64,000 nucleotides of DNA from Myxococcaceae bacterium JPH2 (GTDB lineage: Bacteria; Myxococcota; Myxococcia; Myxococcales; Myxococcaceae), in contig JAEMGR010000005.1 in the NCBI GenBank assembly GCA_016458225.1, positions 248,001 to 312,000 of the forward strand, given 5' to 3'. Under the pieces are notes generated by a model. It ran no database searches. It was not told the DNA's origin and saw only the letters and a list, made by a program, of their open reading frames with translations. Below, piece after piece: positions 45,833 to 54,360 of the stretch (position 1 is the stretch's first letter; each line of letters opens with the position of its first letter). The position numbers and the translations under genes are program-made.

Positions 45833-46917
45833 GCGCGACCTCCGCCCCGCGCGAGCAGCACGATGAAGGCCGGAGCGCCCAGCGCCGACGTCAGCGCGCC
45901 AATGGGCAGCTCCAGCGGCGCCACCACCGTGCGAGCCACCACGTCCGCCCCCACGAGCAGCGCGGCGCCCATCAAGGCCGAGGCTCCGAGCAGTCGCCGA
46001 TTGTCCGGCCCCAGCACGAGCCGCAAGAGCGACGGCACCACGAGCCCCACGAAGCCGATGGTGCCCGTGAACGCCACCGCCGCGCCCACGCCCAGCGCGG
46101 CCGCGAGGATGAGTCGGCGCTGAAGCCGCTCCACATCCACGCCCAGGTGACGTGCCTCGCGCTCGCCCAGCATCAGCAGGTTGAGGCGCGAGCCCTCGCT
46201 CAGGAGAAGGACGAGCGCGGCCCCGAGGGGAATCACCGCCACGCGCACCGCCTCCCACGACGCCCCGCCCAGACTGCCCAGGTTCCAGAAGGTGATGGAG
46301 CGAAGCTGCGCGTCCGTGGCCACGGAGATGAGCAACCCCACGCACGCGCTGGCGCCCGCGGAGATGGCCACGCCCGCGAGCAGCACACGCGGCCCCTCGG
46401 TGCGCCCACCCCGCAGGCCCAGGCGGTACGCGAGGACGGTGGCGATCAGCGCGCCCAGGAAGGCCGCCGCGGGGACCGACAACGCGCGCAGCGGCCCCAG
46501 GTGCGAGGCGAGGACCGCGTCCAGGAGGATGGCGGTCACCGCGCCCACCGACGCGCCCCCCGTCGTCCCCAGGAGCCCCGGGTCGACCAGCGGGTTGCGG
46601 AACAGCGCCTGGAGCGCGGCCCCGCTGAGCGCGAGGACCGCGCCCACCAACATCCCCAGCAGCGCGCGGGGCAGCCGGATGGAGAGCAGCACCGCCTCCT
46701 GCACCGGCTCCAAGCGGTGCGCCGTGTCCACGCCCAGCGCCGCCAACACCGAGCCCACCAGCGACGCGGGCGGCACGGGCACCGCCCCCACCGCGATGCC
46801 CAGGAGGAACACTCCGCCCAACAGCCCCCCGAGCACGGCCCACGAGAGGCCGGGCCCGAGGGAGCCTCGCGCGCGGTGCCCCCAGGACGGGGCCGGCGCC
46901 ACGTCCGGAACGCTCAT
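45829..46917 (-). CDS. hmuU: Haem ABC transporter permease (FecCD family)
   Basis: This is a 362-residue membrane protein of the BtuC/FecCD type with about nine to ten helices. Family signatures are IRLPRALLGMLVGAVLALSGAALQALFRNPLVDPGLLG, EREARHLGVDVERL (the coupling helix that contacts the ATPase) and FVGLVVPSLLRLVLGPDNRRLL. It overlaps hmuT and hmuV by four bases each. It forms the haem channel in the inner membrane. Confidence 0.93.
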   Translation of the reverse strand: MSVPDVAPAPSWGHRARGSLGPGLSWAVLGGLLGGVFLLGIAVGAVPVPPASLVGSVLAALGVDTAHRLEPVQEAVLLSIRLPRALLGMLVGAVLALSGAALQALFRNPLVDPGLLGTTGGASVGAVTAILLDAVLASHLGPLRALSVPAAAFLGALIATVLAYRLGLRGGRTEGPRVLLAGVAISAGASACVGLLISVATDAQLRSITFWNLGSLGGASWEAVRVAVIPLGAALVLLLSEGSRLNLLMLGEREARHLGVDVERLQRRLILAAALGVGAAVAFTGTIGFVGLVVPSLLRLVLGPDNRRLLGASALMGAALLVGADVVARTVVAPLELPIGALTSALGAPAFIVLLARGGGRA

Positions 46918-47780
46918 GGCGCGCGCCGCGCGGGAGCCGGGGCTTGCAGCCGCTCTCCCAACTGGTTCACCGCCGTGCCCAGGCGAGGCCCCAGCCCCAT
47001 GAAGTGAACATCCTCCACCGTCACCACGCGCCAGTCCTTCACGAGCGACAGGCCCGGCACTCGCGCCAGCCCCTCGACCCCTCCGGCGAGCGGCAGCGAA
47101 CCCTCGGGCAGCAGGATGAAGTCAGGCGCGGCCTCGACCACCGCCTCTTGTGTCAGCGGCCGAGTGCCCGTCCACGCGGCAACGGTGTTCACGCCGCCCG
47201 CCAGTTGGATGAGCTGATCCGCCGCCGTCCCACCACCCGCGACCATCCAGTTGCCAGCGCCGCGCGCATAGAGCGCCAACACGCGCGGACGCCGAGCCGC
47301 ACTCTTGCTCCGAGTCGCGGCCTGCTCCAGCTCACGGTTCATCGAGGTGACGAGCGCCTCGCCCTGCTCGACGCGACCCAGCAGTCGAGCCACCTCGCGG
47401 ATGCGCCGACGCGTCGCCTCCACGGTGGGCGTGTTGGGCACGATGACCACGTCCACGCCCGCTCCGCGCAACTGTTCCAGCACCGTGGGGGGACCGGCCT
47501 CCTCGGTGGCCACCACCCGAGTCGGACGCAGCGACAGCAGCCCCTCGGCCGACAGCGCGCGCTGATAGCCCACGCGCCGCGCGCCCGCCACCCCAGGCAC
47601 CGCCATGCTCATGTCATCCACACCCACGAGCCGCGCGCCTTGCCCCAACGCGATGACCGTCTCCGTGATGGCGGGACCCACCGACACCCAGCGAGGCTCG
47701 GCGGGCTCAGCGGCCAGCGCCACCGGAGCCATCGCGACGAGGCACAGCGCCAGCCAGCGCCCCACCGTCGCGCGGCTCAT
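46914..47780 (-). CDS. hmuT: Periplasmic haem-binding protein
   Basis: This is a 288-residue class III (helical-backbone) substrate-binding protein with signal peptide WLALCLVAMAPVALA. Early motifs WVSVGPAITETVIALGQGARLVGVDD and later AVVEAAPDFILLPEG match the haem/siderophore group; the haem-ligand Tyr usual in HmuT may be the Tyr in RVGYQRALS. ATG 47780 overlaps the hmuS stop (ATGA), and it ends in the hmuU start. It delivers haem to HmuUV. Confidence 0.9.
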   Translation of the reverse strand: MSRATVGRWLALCLVAMAPVALAAEPAEPRWVSVGPAITETVIALGQGARLVGVDDMSMAVPGVAGARRVGYQRALSAEGLLSLRPTRVVATEEAGPPTVLEQLRGAGVDVVIVPNTPTVEATRRRIREVARLLGRVEQGEALVTSMNRELEQAATRSKSAARRPRVLALYARGAGNWMVAGGGTAADQLIQLAGGVNTVAAWTGTRPLTQEAVVEAAPDFILLPEGSLPLAGGVEGLARVPGLSLVKDWRVVTVEDVHFMGLGPRLGTAVNQLGERLQAPAPARRAP

Positions 47781-48865
47781 GACACACCTCCCGCGACGGG
47801 CTGCGTCCGCGCCAACTCCTCCGCGAGCGCGCGCCACGATGCATCCTCGGGGATGCCCGGCTTTCGCGCGCCGAAGAGCAGCGCGATGTTCTCGCCGTCG
47901 GCGTCGAACAACTCCACGGACGTCACCACGCCGTCGCGCGTGGGCTTGCGCACCACCCAGGCGCTGTGGATGTGGTCCGCGCGCACGTGCAGGTTGAAGC
48001 CCGGGTCCATGACGTTCATCCACGGCCCGAGCGGCCGCACCGTGTTCACCGGCCCCGTGTGAATCTGGATGGCGCCCGGGTTGCCCACGAACACCATGAT
48101 GGACTGCCCCGACGCCGCGGCCCGCGTCAGCGTCCAGCCGAGCGCCTCCGTGCTCACGGGCTGCGCCAGCTCAGGCCCCGCCAGCCGCAGTGCCTGCACT
48201 CGGCCCGCCTTGAAACGCTGGAGCATGCCGAAGAACTCGTGCGTGTCCTGGAGCGCTCGCCACGCGGCGCGCATCCCCTCCGCGTCCACCTCCGCGTCGG
48301 GCCGAGGCGCGGGAGCCACCTTCCGAGGCTCCACGGGCGGCAGCGTGTAGCCCGAGCCCGCGGCCAGCTCCGCCACGAGCGACTCGAAGGCGCCCACGTC
48401 GCTGCCCTCCTGGAGGTGCACCTTGTGCACGGCCGTCCCGGCGGCGTCGAAGAACTGGAGGCTCCGCTTCACCGTGCCCGCGGCGCTCTCCCGCACCGCG
48501 AAGGCGAAGCGCCAGTGGGACAGGAACAGGCGCAGGTCGATGTCCGGGTCCAACACCAGCGCGCGCGCGCCGCTCAGCTCCACGTTGCGGTAGACGCCGC
48601 GCTTCTCATGCACGGCGTGCTCATTGCGCGTGAGCGCCATGACGGGCCCCAGCGACTCGAGGCGCGGCAGAATCACATCCAGGCGCGGCTGGAGGACGAT
48701 GACGTCCTCGCCGATGCCGGTGGCGATGAGCTCGGCCTCGCTGACGCCCAGGTGCTCGGCGGCGTCGCGCACGCGCACGCGGGGCTGCTCGTCTCGCAGC
48801 GCGCGCCAGCGCAGACGCAACTGGACAGGGTCTCGGTGCTCTCCCGAAAGGGAAACGGACTGCAT
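47777..48865 (-). CDS. hmuS: Haem-degrading/haem-handling factor (HmuS/HemS family)
   Basis: This is a 362-residue cytoplasmic protein with two HemS/ChuX-type halves (about 20-165 and 190-355), the usual length for HmuS. The first half has VMALTRNEHAVHEKRGVYRNVEL, whose His may be an axial haem ligand. The second has QSIMVFVGNPGAIQIHTGPVNTVRPLGPWMNVMDPGFNLHVRADHI. ATG 48865 has GAGGTGA upstream. It takes haem after import, to store it or release iron. It is coupled to hmuT. Confidence 0.92.
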   Translation of the reverse strand: MQSVSLSGEHRDPVQLRLRWRALRDEQPRVRVRDAAEHLGVSEAELIATGIGEDVIVLQPRLDVILPRLESLGPVMALTRNEHAVHEKRGVYRNVELSGARALVLDPDIDLRLFLSHWRFAFAVRESAAGTVKRSLQFFDAAGTAVHKVHLQEGSDVGAFESLVAELAAGSGYTLPPVEPRKVAPAPRPDAEVDAEGMRAAWRALQDTHEFFGMLQRFKAGRVQALRLAGPELAQPVSTEALGWTLTRAAASGQSIMVFVGNPGAIQIHTGPVNTVRPLGPWMNVMDPGFNLHVRADHIHSAWVVRKPTRDGVVTSVELFDADGENIALLFGARKPGIPEDASWRALAEELARTQPVAGGVS

Positions 48866-48891
48866 GGTGTCACCTCGTCGAAAAGAGGGAA

Positions 48892-50454
48892 TCAGAAGTG
48901 GGTCGCGCCGGGACCGGTCCACGCATACTCGAGCGTGAACGCGCCGGACGCGTAGGTGAGGAAGCGCAGCTTCGCGAAGCCGCCATCGATGGTGCGCACC
49001 ACGAACACCTGGGACTTGGGCGTCACCACGTGCGTGTTCACGTCGTAGTCGTACCAGGCGCCCAGCACGGCGTTGCCCGAGGCCTCGCCACTGCCCGGCG
49101 GGCCCGCCACGGGCCTCATCGCGTCCTGCACATAGGGACCCGTCGGAGCCTCGGTCACTTCGCCCAGCGAGGTGAACTCGGTGACGACCGCGCCCGCGGT
49201 GCCCGTGCCGCTCGTCCCGCTGTTGGTTCGCACCCACGTGCGGCTGAAGGAGATGTCCCAGTTCGAGCCGGGCGCATCCGCCGCCAGCGCGGCCACCGTC
49301 CCGAGCCCGAAGCGAACACCCACCACCTTCTGCGCATCCGAGGCGTCCACCGTGAGCTTCGTCACCCCCACGTCGACAGGCACCGCCGCGAGCTGCACGG
49401 TGTAGCGGCCCGCGGCATACGCGGTGATGCGCAGCCGCGCGTAGCCACCCGACGCCGTGCGCACGAGGAACACACGCGCCTTGGGCGACACCACGTGCGT
49501 GTTCACGTCGTAGTCGTACCAATCGCCCAGCACCGCGTTGCCCGGAGCCGTGTCACCCGTGGGCCCCGGCGACGTCAGCACCACGTCCTGCGCGTAGCCC
49601 ACGCTGGGCGCACGCTGCACCGCCGCGACATCCGTCGAGTCCGCCACGCGCGCGCCACCCAACCCCGGGCCGCTGGCGCCACCATTGGTGCGCCACTGCG
49701 TGCGCCGCACCGCGATGTCCCAGTCGCGCGAGGTAGAGGAATCCGCCACCTGCACCACGCCGCGCCCCACCTGGAGATAGACCCACGCATCGGACGCGGA
49801 GGCATCGACCTGCAGCTCGCCGTTGCCCGGGGCCTGCACCTTGCCCCAGCGAAGCTGGAGCATGGCCGGCGTGCCCGCGGCGTCGTAGTACGTGAGCATC
49901 CGCACCTTGAACCAGGTGCCCTCATCCGAGCGCACGACGTACACGCGGTCGCGCGGGGACAGCTTGTGCGTCACCGCGTCGTAGCTGTACCAGGCATCGC
50001 CCACCTCGAAGGCGGTGTCCGGGTCGGTCCCCACGTCATCGCCGTCCGCGGCATCCGTGGCGTAGCCCGCCGTGGGCGCCTGAGACAGTTGCGCGAAGTC
50101 CGCGCCCGAGAGCGTGGCCACCTCCACCCCACCCTTCCCGTTCACGCCACCGCGCGCGCGGATGTGGAAGCGCTGGAAGGCCAGGTCCCACTTCGCGTCC
50201 TGCGTCGCATCCACCTGCCGGCCCGTGTCCAGGTCCAACGCCACCCAGACGTCCTTGCTCGTCGCATCGACGGTGGTGGTGAACGTGCCGTCGCCGTTGT
50301 TGGCGTGGTGCATGTTCGCGTCACCGCCGTCTTCGGTGGGCGTCTCGGGAGGGTCTCCCGGCTTGGGCTGAAGGTCGTCGTTGCAACCCGCGAGCAGACA
50401 CAGCGGAAGGACAAGTCGGCGCAGCAAGGCGAGACCGGAGGACGGTCGGTACAT
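48892..50454 (-). CDS. Lipoprotein with three tandem HmuY haem-binding domains
   Basis: This is a 520-residue lipoprotein (LLAGC, Cys24), with AGGAG before ATG 50454. Three HmuY-like beta domains follow (about 60-205, 214-357 and 365-515). Each has a W-D-hydrophobic strand (KWDLAFQRF, DWDIAVRRT, NWDISFSRT), then WYxYDxxTHxxSP, then a VxxVR and KLR/RLR strand. HmuY of Porphyromonas is a single-domain haem-capturing lipoprotein; three in one chain is unusual. The His in YDVNTH is kept in all three and could be a ligand, though the known HmuY ligands lie elsewhere. It is likely displayed outside to pass haem to the receptor encoded just upstream. Confidence 0.88.
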   Translation of the reverse strand: MYRPSSGLALLRRLVLPLCLLAGCNDDLQPKPGDPPETPTEDGGDANMHHANNGDGTFTTTVDATSKDVWVALDLDTGRQVDATQDAKWDLAFQRFHIRARGGVNGKGGVEVATLSGADFAQLSQAPTAGYATDAADGDDVGTDPDTAFEVGDAWYSYDAVTHKLSPRDRVYVVRSDEGTWFKVRMLTYYDAAGTPAMLQLRWGKVQAPGNGELQVDASASDAWVYLQVGRGVVQVADSSTSRDWDIAVRRTQWRTNGGASGPGLGGARVADSTDVAAVQRAPSVGYAQDVVLTSPGPTGDTAPGNAVLGDWYDYDVNTHVVSPKARVFLVRTASGGYARLRITAYAAGRYTVQLAAVPVDVGVTKLTVDASDAQKVVGVRFGLGTVAALAADAPGSNWDISFSRTWVRTNSGTSGTGTAGAVVTEFTSLGEVTEAPTGPYVQDAMRPVAGPPGSGEASGNAVLGAWYDYDVNTHVVTPKSQVFVVRTIDGGFAKLRFLTYASGAFTLEYAWTGPGATHF

Positions 50455-50481
50455 GCGGTTCTCCTGAGGAAAGACAGACGG

Positions 50482-52410
50482 TCAGTGGCGGATGACGAGT
50501 CCGGCGCGGAACGAGCGCGGCGCGAGCGGCAGGTCGTTGGGGTTGCCCGCGCCCGTGAGGTTGGTGCCCTCGACGAAAACCTGGAGTCCCGCGGGGAGCT
50601 GGCGCGCCACGCGGGCATCCAGCGTCACGTAGGGAGAGGCCTCGTACGGGTCCGCGACGCCGTCTCCATCCGAGTCCGGAGCAAAGGGCCGCGCGCCAAT
50701 CCAGGCGCCGCGCACCCACGTCTCCAGGCCCCAAGGACGGGAGCGCCACGTGGCCTGCGCGGTGACGCGGTGGCGCGCCTGTCCCTCCAGCGGCAACCCC
50801 GAGTCCTGGTCCTGCCCATCGGTGAGCGAGTAGGTGGCCTCCAACAAGAGGCCCCCGGGCAGGCGCTGCCGCGCGCCCAGCTCGCCGCCGCGCACCTTCG
50901 AGCGCGCCACGTTGACGTAGACGAAGTGCTGTCCCTCCGCGTCTTGCTGGAGCGACACGCCGATGCGGTCGCGCAGCGCATGCTGATAGACGCTGACCCA
51001 CAGGAGTGAAGCGGGAGTCGGCCGCACCTCCACGCCCAGGCTCGCGCTGCGCGAGCGCTCGGGCCGCAGGTCCGGATTGCCGTTCACCGTGTATCCGACG
51101 GTGGGGTTCTCGAAGTCGAGCAGCAGCTCCTGGAAGCTGGGCGCGCGCAATCCCCAGCCGTAGCTGGCACGCACCGTGAGCCACTCCAGCGGATCCACGC
51201 GCACCGCGAGCCGAGGCGTGACCGCCGCGCCGAACTGCGTGTCCGCGTCCAGTCGAGCCCCGGGAACTAGAACCAAGCGCGGCGCCGACGCCACCGACCA
51301 ACTGTCCTGCACGTACAGCGCGCCCCGGCCCCGCTCACCGCGCCCACCTTCCAGCCGGTCCGACGCGAGCCGCTCGCCGAGCAACTCCAGGCCCGCCACC
51401 AGCGCATGGGACTCTCCCAGTCGCGCGTCGAGCTGCGTGCCCAGTCGCCCCTGCTGCTCGCGCGTGTCCTCCACGCTGTCCAGCGCGGAGGCCTGTCGCT
51501 GATCTCTCAGCGCGCGCCGCGCGAACCACGCCACGTGCCCTTCGGTGCGGAGCGTGGTGGACTCGCCCAGTCGCCACGAGGGCGCCACGCGCGCGTTGAG
51601 TTCCTCGTCGCGGCTCGCCCGGTCGAAGACCGCGCCGGCCGTGCCCAGGTCCACCCCGCGCTGGATGCGACGCGAGATGGACACCGTGCTCGCCAGGTCC
51701 ATGGCGCCCTGTCCGCGCAGGTCTCCGCGCGCCGAGAGCTGGAAGCCCTCCACGCTGCTGCCCGTCGTGCCCACGTCGCTGGGGTCCAGGTCATACGCGT
51801 TCCGGCGCTGCACGCCGCCGCTCACGCGCAGGCCCCACGTCTCGCCGCGCGCCTCGCCCGTGCCGTCCAACTCCAGACGCTGGAGGCTGCCGTACGACAG
51901 GCGCAGGTCCCCACCGAGCGGGCGCTGCGCGCGACGGGTGATGAGGTTCACCACGCCCGCGACGGCGTCACTCCCATAGAGCGCCGACGACGGCCCCTTG
52001 ACGATCTCCACCTGCTCGATGTCCTCGAGCGACAGCCGCGACAAGTCCACGCTGCCCGCGACGCGGCCGGTGACGCGCTCGCCGTCCACCAGCACGAGCG
52101 CGTACTCGGGGCCCAGGCCCTGGATGCGCAGCGATGCGCCGGAGAAGGTGTTGTCCACCTCCAGCCCTGGATGGGCGGCGAGCAGCGACGCGACATCGCG
52201 CTTCCCGCTCGCCTCGATGTCGCTCCGGGTGATGACCTCCGTGGCCACGGGCGCGTCGACCAGCCGCTCCGGGCTGCGCGACGCGGTGATGACGGTGCGC
52301 GCGACGGGCACGTCCTCCACGCCCGCATCGGGGCTCGAGGGCAGCTCCTCGCCCATCACCAGGCCGGGCACCGCCCAGGCCACGACGAACACCACCCCAC
52401 GCCAGGACAT
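50482..52410 (-). CDS. TonB-dependent haem receptor
   Basis: This is a 642-residue outer-membrane receptor with a signal peptide ending near VMGEE. A TonB-box-like TVITASR lies near residue 40, and the plug domain (about 40-160) has GLGPEYALVLVDGERVTG and IVKGPSSALYGSDAVAGVVNLITRR. A 22-strand-type barrel follows, with the FRAP-like WGLRAPSFQELLLDFENP and NPDLRPERSRS motifs of HmuR/BtuB-type haem receptors. One predicted outer loop contains DSDGDGVADPYEA, a Ca-binding TSP3-like motif. GGAGG lies about 7 bases before ATG 52410. No TonB/ExbBD gene is nearby. Confidence 0.92.
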   Translation of the reverse strand: MSWRGVVFVVAWAVPGLVMGEELPSSPDAGVEDVPVARTVITASRSPERLVDAPVATEVITRSDIEASGKRDVASLLAAHPGLEVDNTFSGASLRIQGLGPEYALVLVDGERVTGRVAGSVDLSRLSLEDIEQVEIVKGPSSALYGSDAVAGVVNLITRRAQRPLGGDLRLSYGSLQRLELDGTGEARGETWGLRVSGGVQRRNAYDLDPSDVGTTGSSVEGFQLSARGDLRGQGAMDLASTVSISRRIQRGVDLGTAGAVFDRASRDEELNARVAPSWRLGESTTLRTEGHVAWFARRALRDQRQASALDSVEDTREQQGRLGTQLDARLGESHALVAGLELLGERLASDRLEGGRGERGRGALYVQDSWSVASAPRLVLVPGARLDADTQFGAAVTPRLAVRVDPLEWLTVRASYGWGLRAPSFQELLLDFENPTVGYTVNGNPDLRPERSRSASLGVEVRPTPASLLWVSVYQHALRDRIGVSLQQDAEGQHFVYVNVARSKVRGGELGARQRLPGGLLLEATYSLTDGQDQDSGLPLEGQARHRVTAQATWRSRPWGLETWVRGAWIGARPFAPDSDGDGVADPYEASPYVTLDARVARQLPAGLQVFVEGTNLTGAGNPNDLPLAPRSFRAGLVIRH

Positions 52411-52515
52411 GCCGCGTCCTCCGGCTCACGGCCGGCTGGCCCTCCTCAGGGGAGGACCCATTGGGCGCTGGGCTCTCGGGCCTCGGGCCTCAGTCAATCC
52501 AACTCACGTCGTGCG

Positions 52516-52677
52516 CTATCCCCGAGCCGAGGGCACCGGGGACGGCGACGACTCCAACGGAACCACCTGGGTCCGATGACAGCGACGGCACTTCAGCTCC
52601 ACGCCACCGGGGACCAGCCGGGCCAGCAGGCTGCCGCACATGCACCGCAGCTCCCCTTCCGCGCACCCATCCTTCAT
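52516..52677 (-). CDS. Com-like zinc-ribbon small protein, first gene of the haem operon
   Basis: This is a 53-residue protein, too small for most gene finders. It reads MKDGCAEGELRCMCGSLLAR, then LVPGGVELKCRRCHRTQVV, giving C-x1-C and C-x2-C knuckles within the Mu-phage Com-like zinc-finger pattern (C-G-x-L-L-A-R ... E-x-K-C-x-R-C). GGGAG lies 7 bases before ATG 52677. It begins 22 bases after the predicted start of the Fur-controlled promoter and ends 105 bp before the receptor gene, so it is the leader cistron. Phage Com activates translation by binding mRNA; a similar role here is speculation. Confidence 0.75.
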   Translation of the reverse strand: MKDGCAEGELRCMCGSLLARLVPGGVELKCRRCHRTQVVPLESSPSPVPSARG

Positions 52678-52705
52678 GCACCGCTCCCGGCTCGAAACGC
52701 CAAAC

Positions 52706-52734
52706 ACGATATTGATACTCATTATCAATGTCAA
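52706..52734 (-). promoter_or_regulatory. Fur-controlled promoter of the haem operon
   Basis: On the minus strand TTGACA (52734-52729), 17 bases, TATCGT (52711-52706) form a sound sigma70-type promoter. The start point would be about 52699, giving a 22-base leader before the Com-like ATG. The Fur box fills the spacer, so Fur binding must block polymerase. Confidence 0.8.
52711..52729. promoter_or_regulatory. Fur box
   Basis: ATTGATACTCATTATCAAT is a perfect inverted repeat with 7-base arms around five bases and matches the classic Fur consensus closely. It is strikingly AT-rich against the surrounding GC-rich DNA. Confidence 0.92.
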
Positions 52735-52818
52735 ATGACCCACCGGACGATGCGGACACACGGAGAGCGGACGCGTGAGGGCGTCACGTCCCGCGCAAGT
52801 CCGGCCTCGGGTGAGGGG

Positions 52819-53460
52819 TCAGTGAAGCTTGGGGCGGGCACCGGCCTCGCGGGACGCGCGGGGCTTGCGCGTGACCATGCGGGCGATGCCGAAGTAGAGC
52901 TGTTCTTCGGTGTACACCTTGCGCACCCGGCGGCTGCGCGCGCCTGGGTGGTAGGCGGGACCGGGGCGCTCCAACCACTGGAAGATGCGCACCTCGCCGG
53001 TGTGCGCCAGCTCGGACAGCAGCTCCACGGGGCACAGCTTCAGGTAGCGACGGACGAGCGGGCGCAGCTTGCGCGAGAACTCGGCGCCGAGCACCGCGTG
53101 GCGGCGGCCCGCGTGCAGCGTGCCGTCGAAGCGGCGCGACATGTGGAACAGCTCGTGGATGACCGTCTCCACGCGCGCCTGGGCCGTGGAGCCTCGGAAG
53201 AAGAGGGGCCGCAGCGTGATGCAGTACAGCATCCGCCGGCCACGGATGCGCACCACGGGCTTGCGGCGTCCGGCGCGGTCCGCGGCCCGGCCGCCTCGGA
53301 AGCACAGGGGCTTCACGGTGCCACGCGACGCTCGCCTCGCTTCTCCGGCCACCACGAGAATGCGGCTGGCCTTCACGTGGCTGAACTCCGGCATGCGCGC
53401 CGCGATGTCGCGGATGAGGGCGCGGACCGTCTTGTTGAAGTTGGGGCGGCGGGGGGCCAC
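52819..53460 (-). CDS. Putative zinc metallopeptidase-like protein
   Basis: This is a soluble protein of about 213 residues. The motif VETVIHELFHMSRRFDG (HExxH) marks a zincin-type site, followed at about 20 residues by RRHAVLGAEF, which could give a third ligand. The protein is very Arg-rich. The start is uncertain: GTG 53460 is preferred, while TTG 53517 would add 19 residues lacking features. No export signal was found. The substrate is unknown. It is divergent from the LEA lipoprotein gene. Confidence 0.6.
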   Translation of the reverse strand: MAPRRPNFNKTVRALIRDIAARMPEFSHVKASRILVVAGEARRASRGTVKPLCFRGGRAADRAGRRKPVVRIRGRRMLYCITLRPLFFRGSTAQARVETVIHELFHMSRRFDGTLHAGRRHAVLGAEFSRKLRPLVRRYLKLCPVELLSELAHTGEVRIFQWLERPGPAYHPGARSRRVRKVYTEEQLYFGIARMVTRKPRASREAGARPKLH

Positions 53461-53516
53461 GAGTGGTGGACAGTCTAGCGGAAAAACCCTTGGGGTCAGC
53501 CTTGGCGATACCCACA

Positions 53517-54359
53517 ATGTCCACCGTGATGCGCTCGACCTGCCAGATGGCTCTCATGGCGGTGCTCCTCGCGGGGGTCGCCGGGTGTGCCTCGGCGCCC
53601 GTGCGGCCCGCCGGTCCCTCCGTCTTGACCGACCCGAGCACCTCCGTGGTGGCCCAGGGCCTCACGGAGACCACCCTGCGCTTCAACGGGCGGCTCACGA
53701 GCCCCGGCGCCGCCGTCCTGGACCGGGCCGAGTACGAGTTCGTGTCCGACGGGCAGGTGGTGAAGGCGGGCACCCAGTCACTGGGGCTCGCGCTGGCCCC
53801 GGGCACCCCCACGGAACTCGCGTTCCAGGAGGTGGCGCCCTACGCCCGCTCCGCCGAGGAGCTGGCGCGACTGGGCGACACGGGGGGCACGGTGCTCGTG
53901 GCCCTGCGGGGCACCTTGGTGGTGCGCGCGGGCGCGACCGAAGAGCGCCTCCCCTTCGCCGCGAGCCGCACGGTGCGCGTGCCCCGCCCGCCCGTGGTCG
54001 TGCTGGAGGGACTGGAGGGCGCGCGGTACTCCGCCGAGGAGGTGCAGCTCAACCTCCGGCTGGGCGTGCGCAACCCCAACCCGTTCCCCCTGCGCCTGGA
54101 GCGCCTGACGTACCAGGTGGGCATCGCGGGGAAGCTGCTGGAGGAGGGCACCGCCACGCAGGCGGACACCGTCGCGCCAGCGTCCACGGGCGTCTATCCG
54201 GTGGAGATCTCCGTGACGCGCGCCACCTGGGGCCCCGAGGTGCGAGCGCTCATCTCCAAGGGAGCGCTGCCCTGGACGGTGAAGGGCGAGCTGACGGGCC
54301 CCACGCTCAAGGTGCCGTACACGCTCGGCGGGGACGTGAAGCTCAACGTGTCCCGGTAG
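53517..54359 (+). CDS. LEA type-2 (WHy-domain) lipoprotein
   Basis: This is a 280-residue lipoprotein with a signal ending LAGVAGCAS (ATG 53517 or 53529; no clear ribosome site decides). Two WHy-like units are visible: VAQGLTETTLRFNGRLTSPGAAVLDRAEYEF and LNLRLGVRNPNPFPLRLERLTYQVGIAGKLL. LEA-2 domains are small beta-sandwiches found in stress and envelope proteins. It ends one base before aat. A shorter paralogue is encoded at 59951-60454. Confidence 0.78.
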   Translation: MSTVMRSTCQMALMAVLLAGVAGCASAPVRPAGPSVLTDPSTSVVAQGLTETTLRFNGRLTSPGAAVLDRAEYEFVSDGQVVKAGTQSLGLALAPGTPTELAFQEVAPYARSAEELARLGDTGGTVLVALRGTLVVRAGATEERLPFAASRTVRVPRPPVVVLEGLEGARYSAEEVQLNLRLGVRNPNPFPLRLERLTYQVGIAGKLLEEGTATQADTVAPASTGVYPVEISVTRATWGPEVRALISKGALPWTVKGELTGPTLKVPYTLGGDVKLNVSR

Positions 54360-54360
54360 G

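Noticed and set aside
52490-52759. Alternative 89-codon minus-strand frame overlapping the Com-like gene
   Set aside because: It would start upstream of the predicted transcript start and across the Fur box, and shows no motif, unlike the Cys-knuckle frame.
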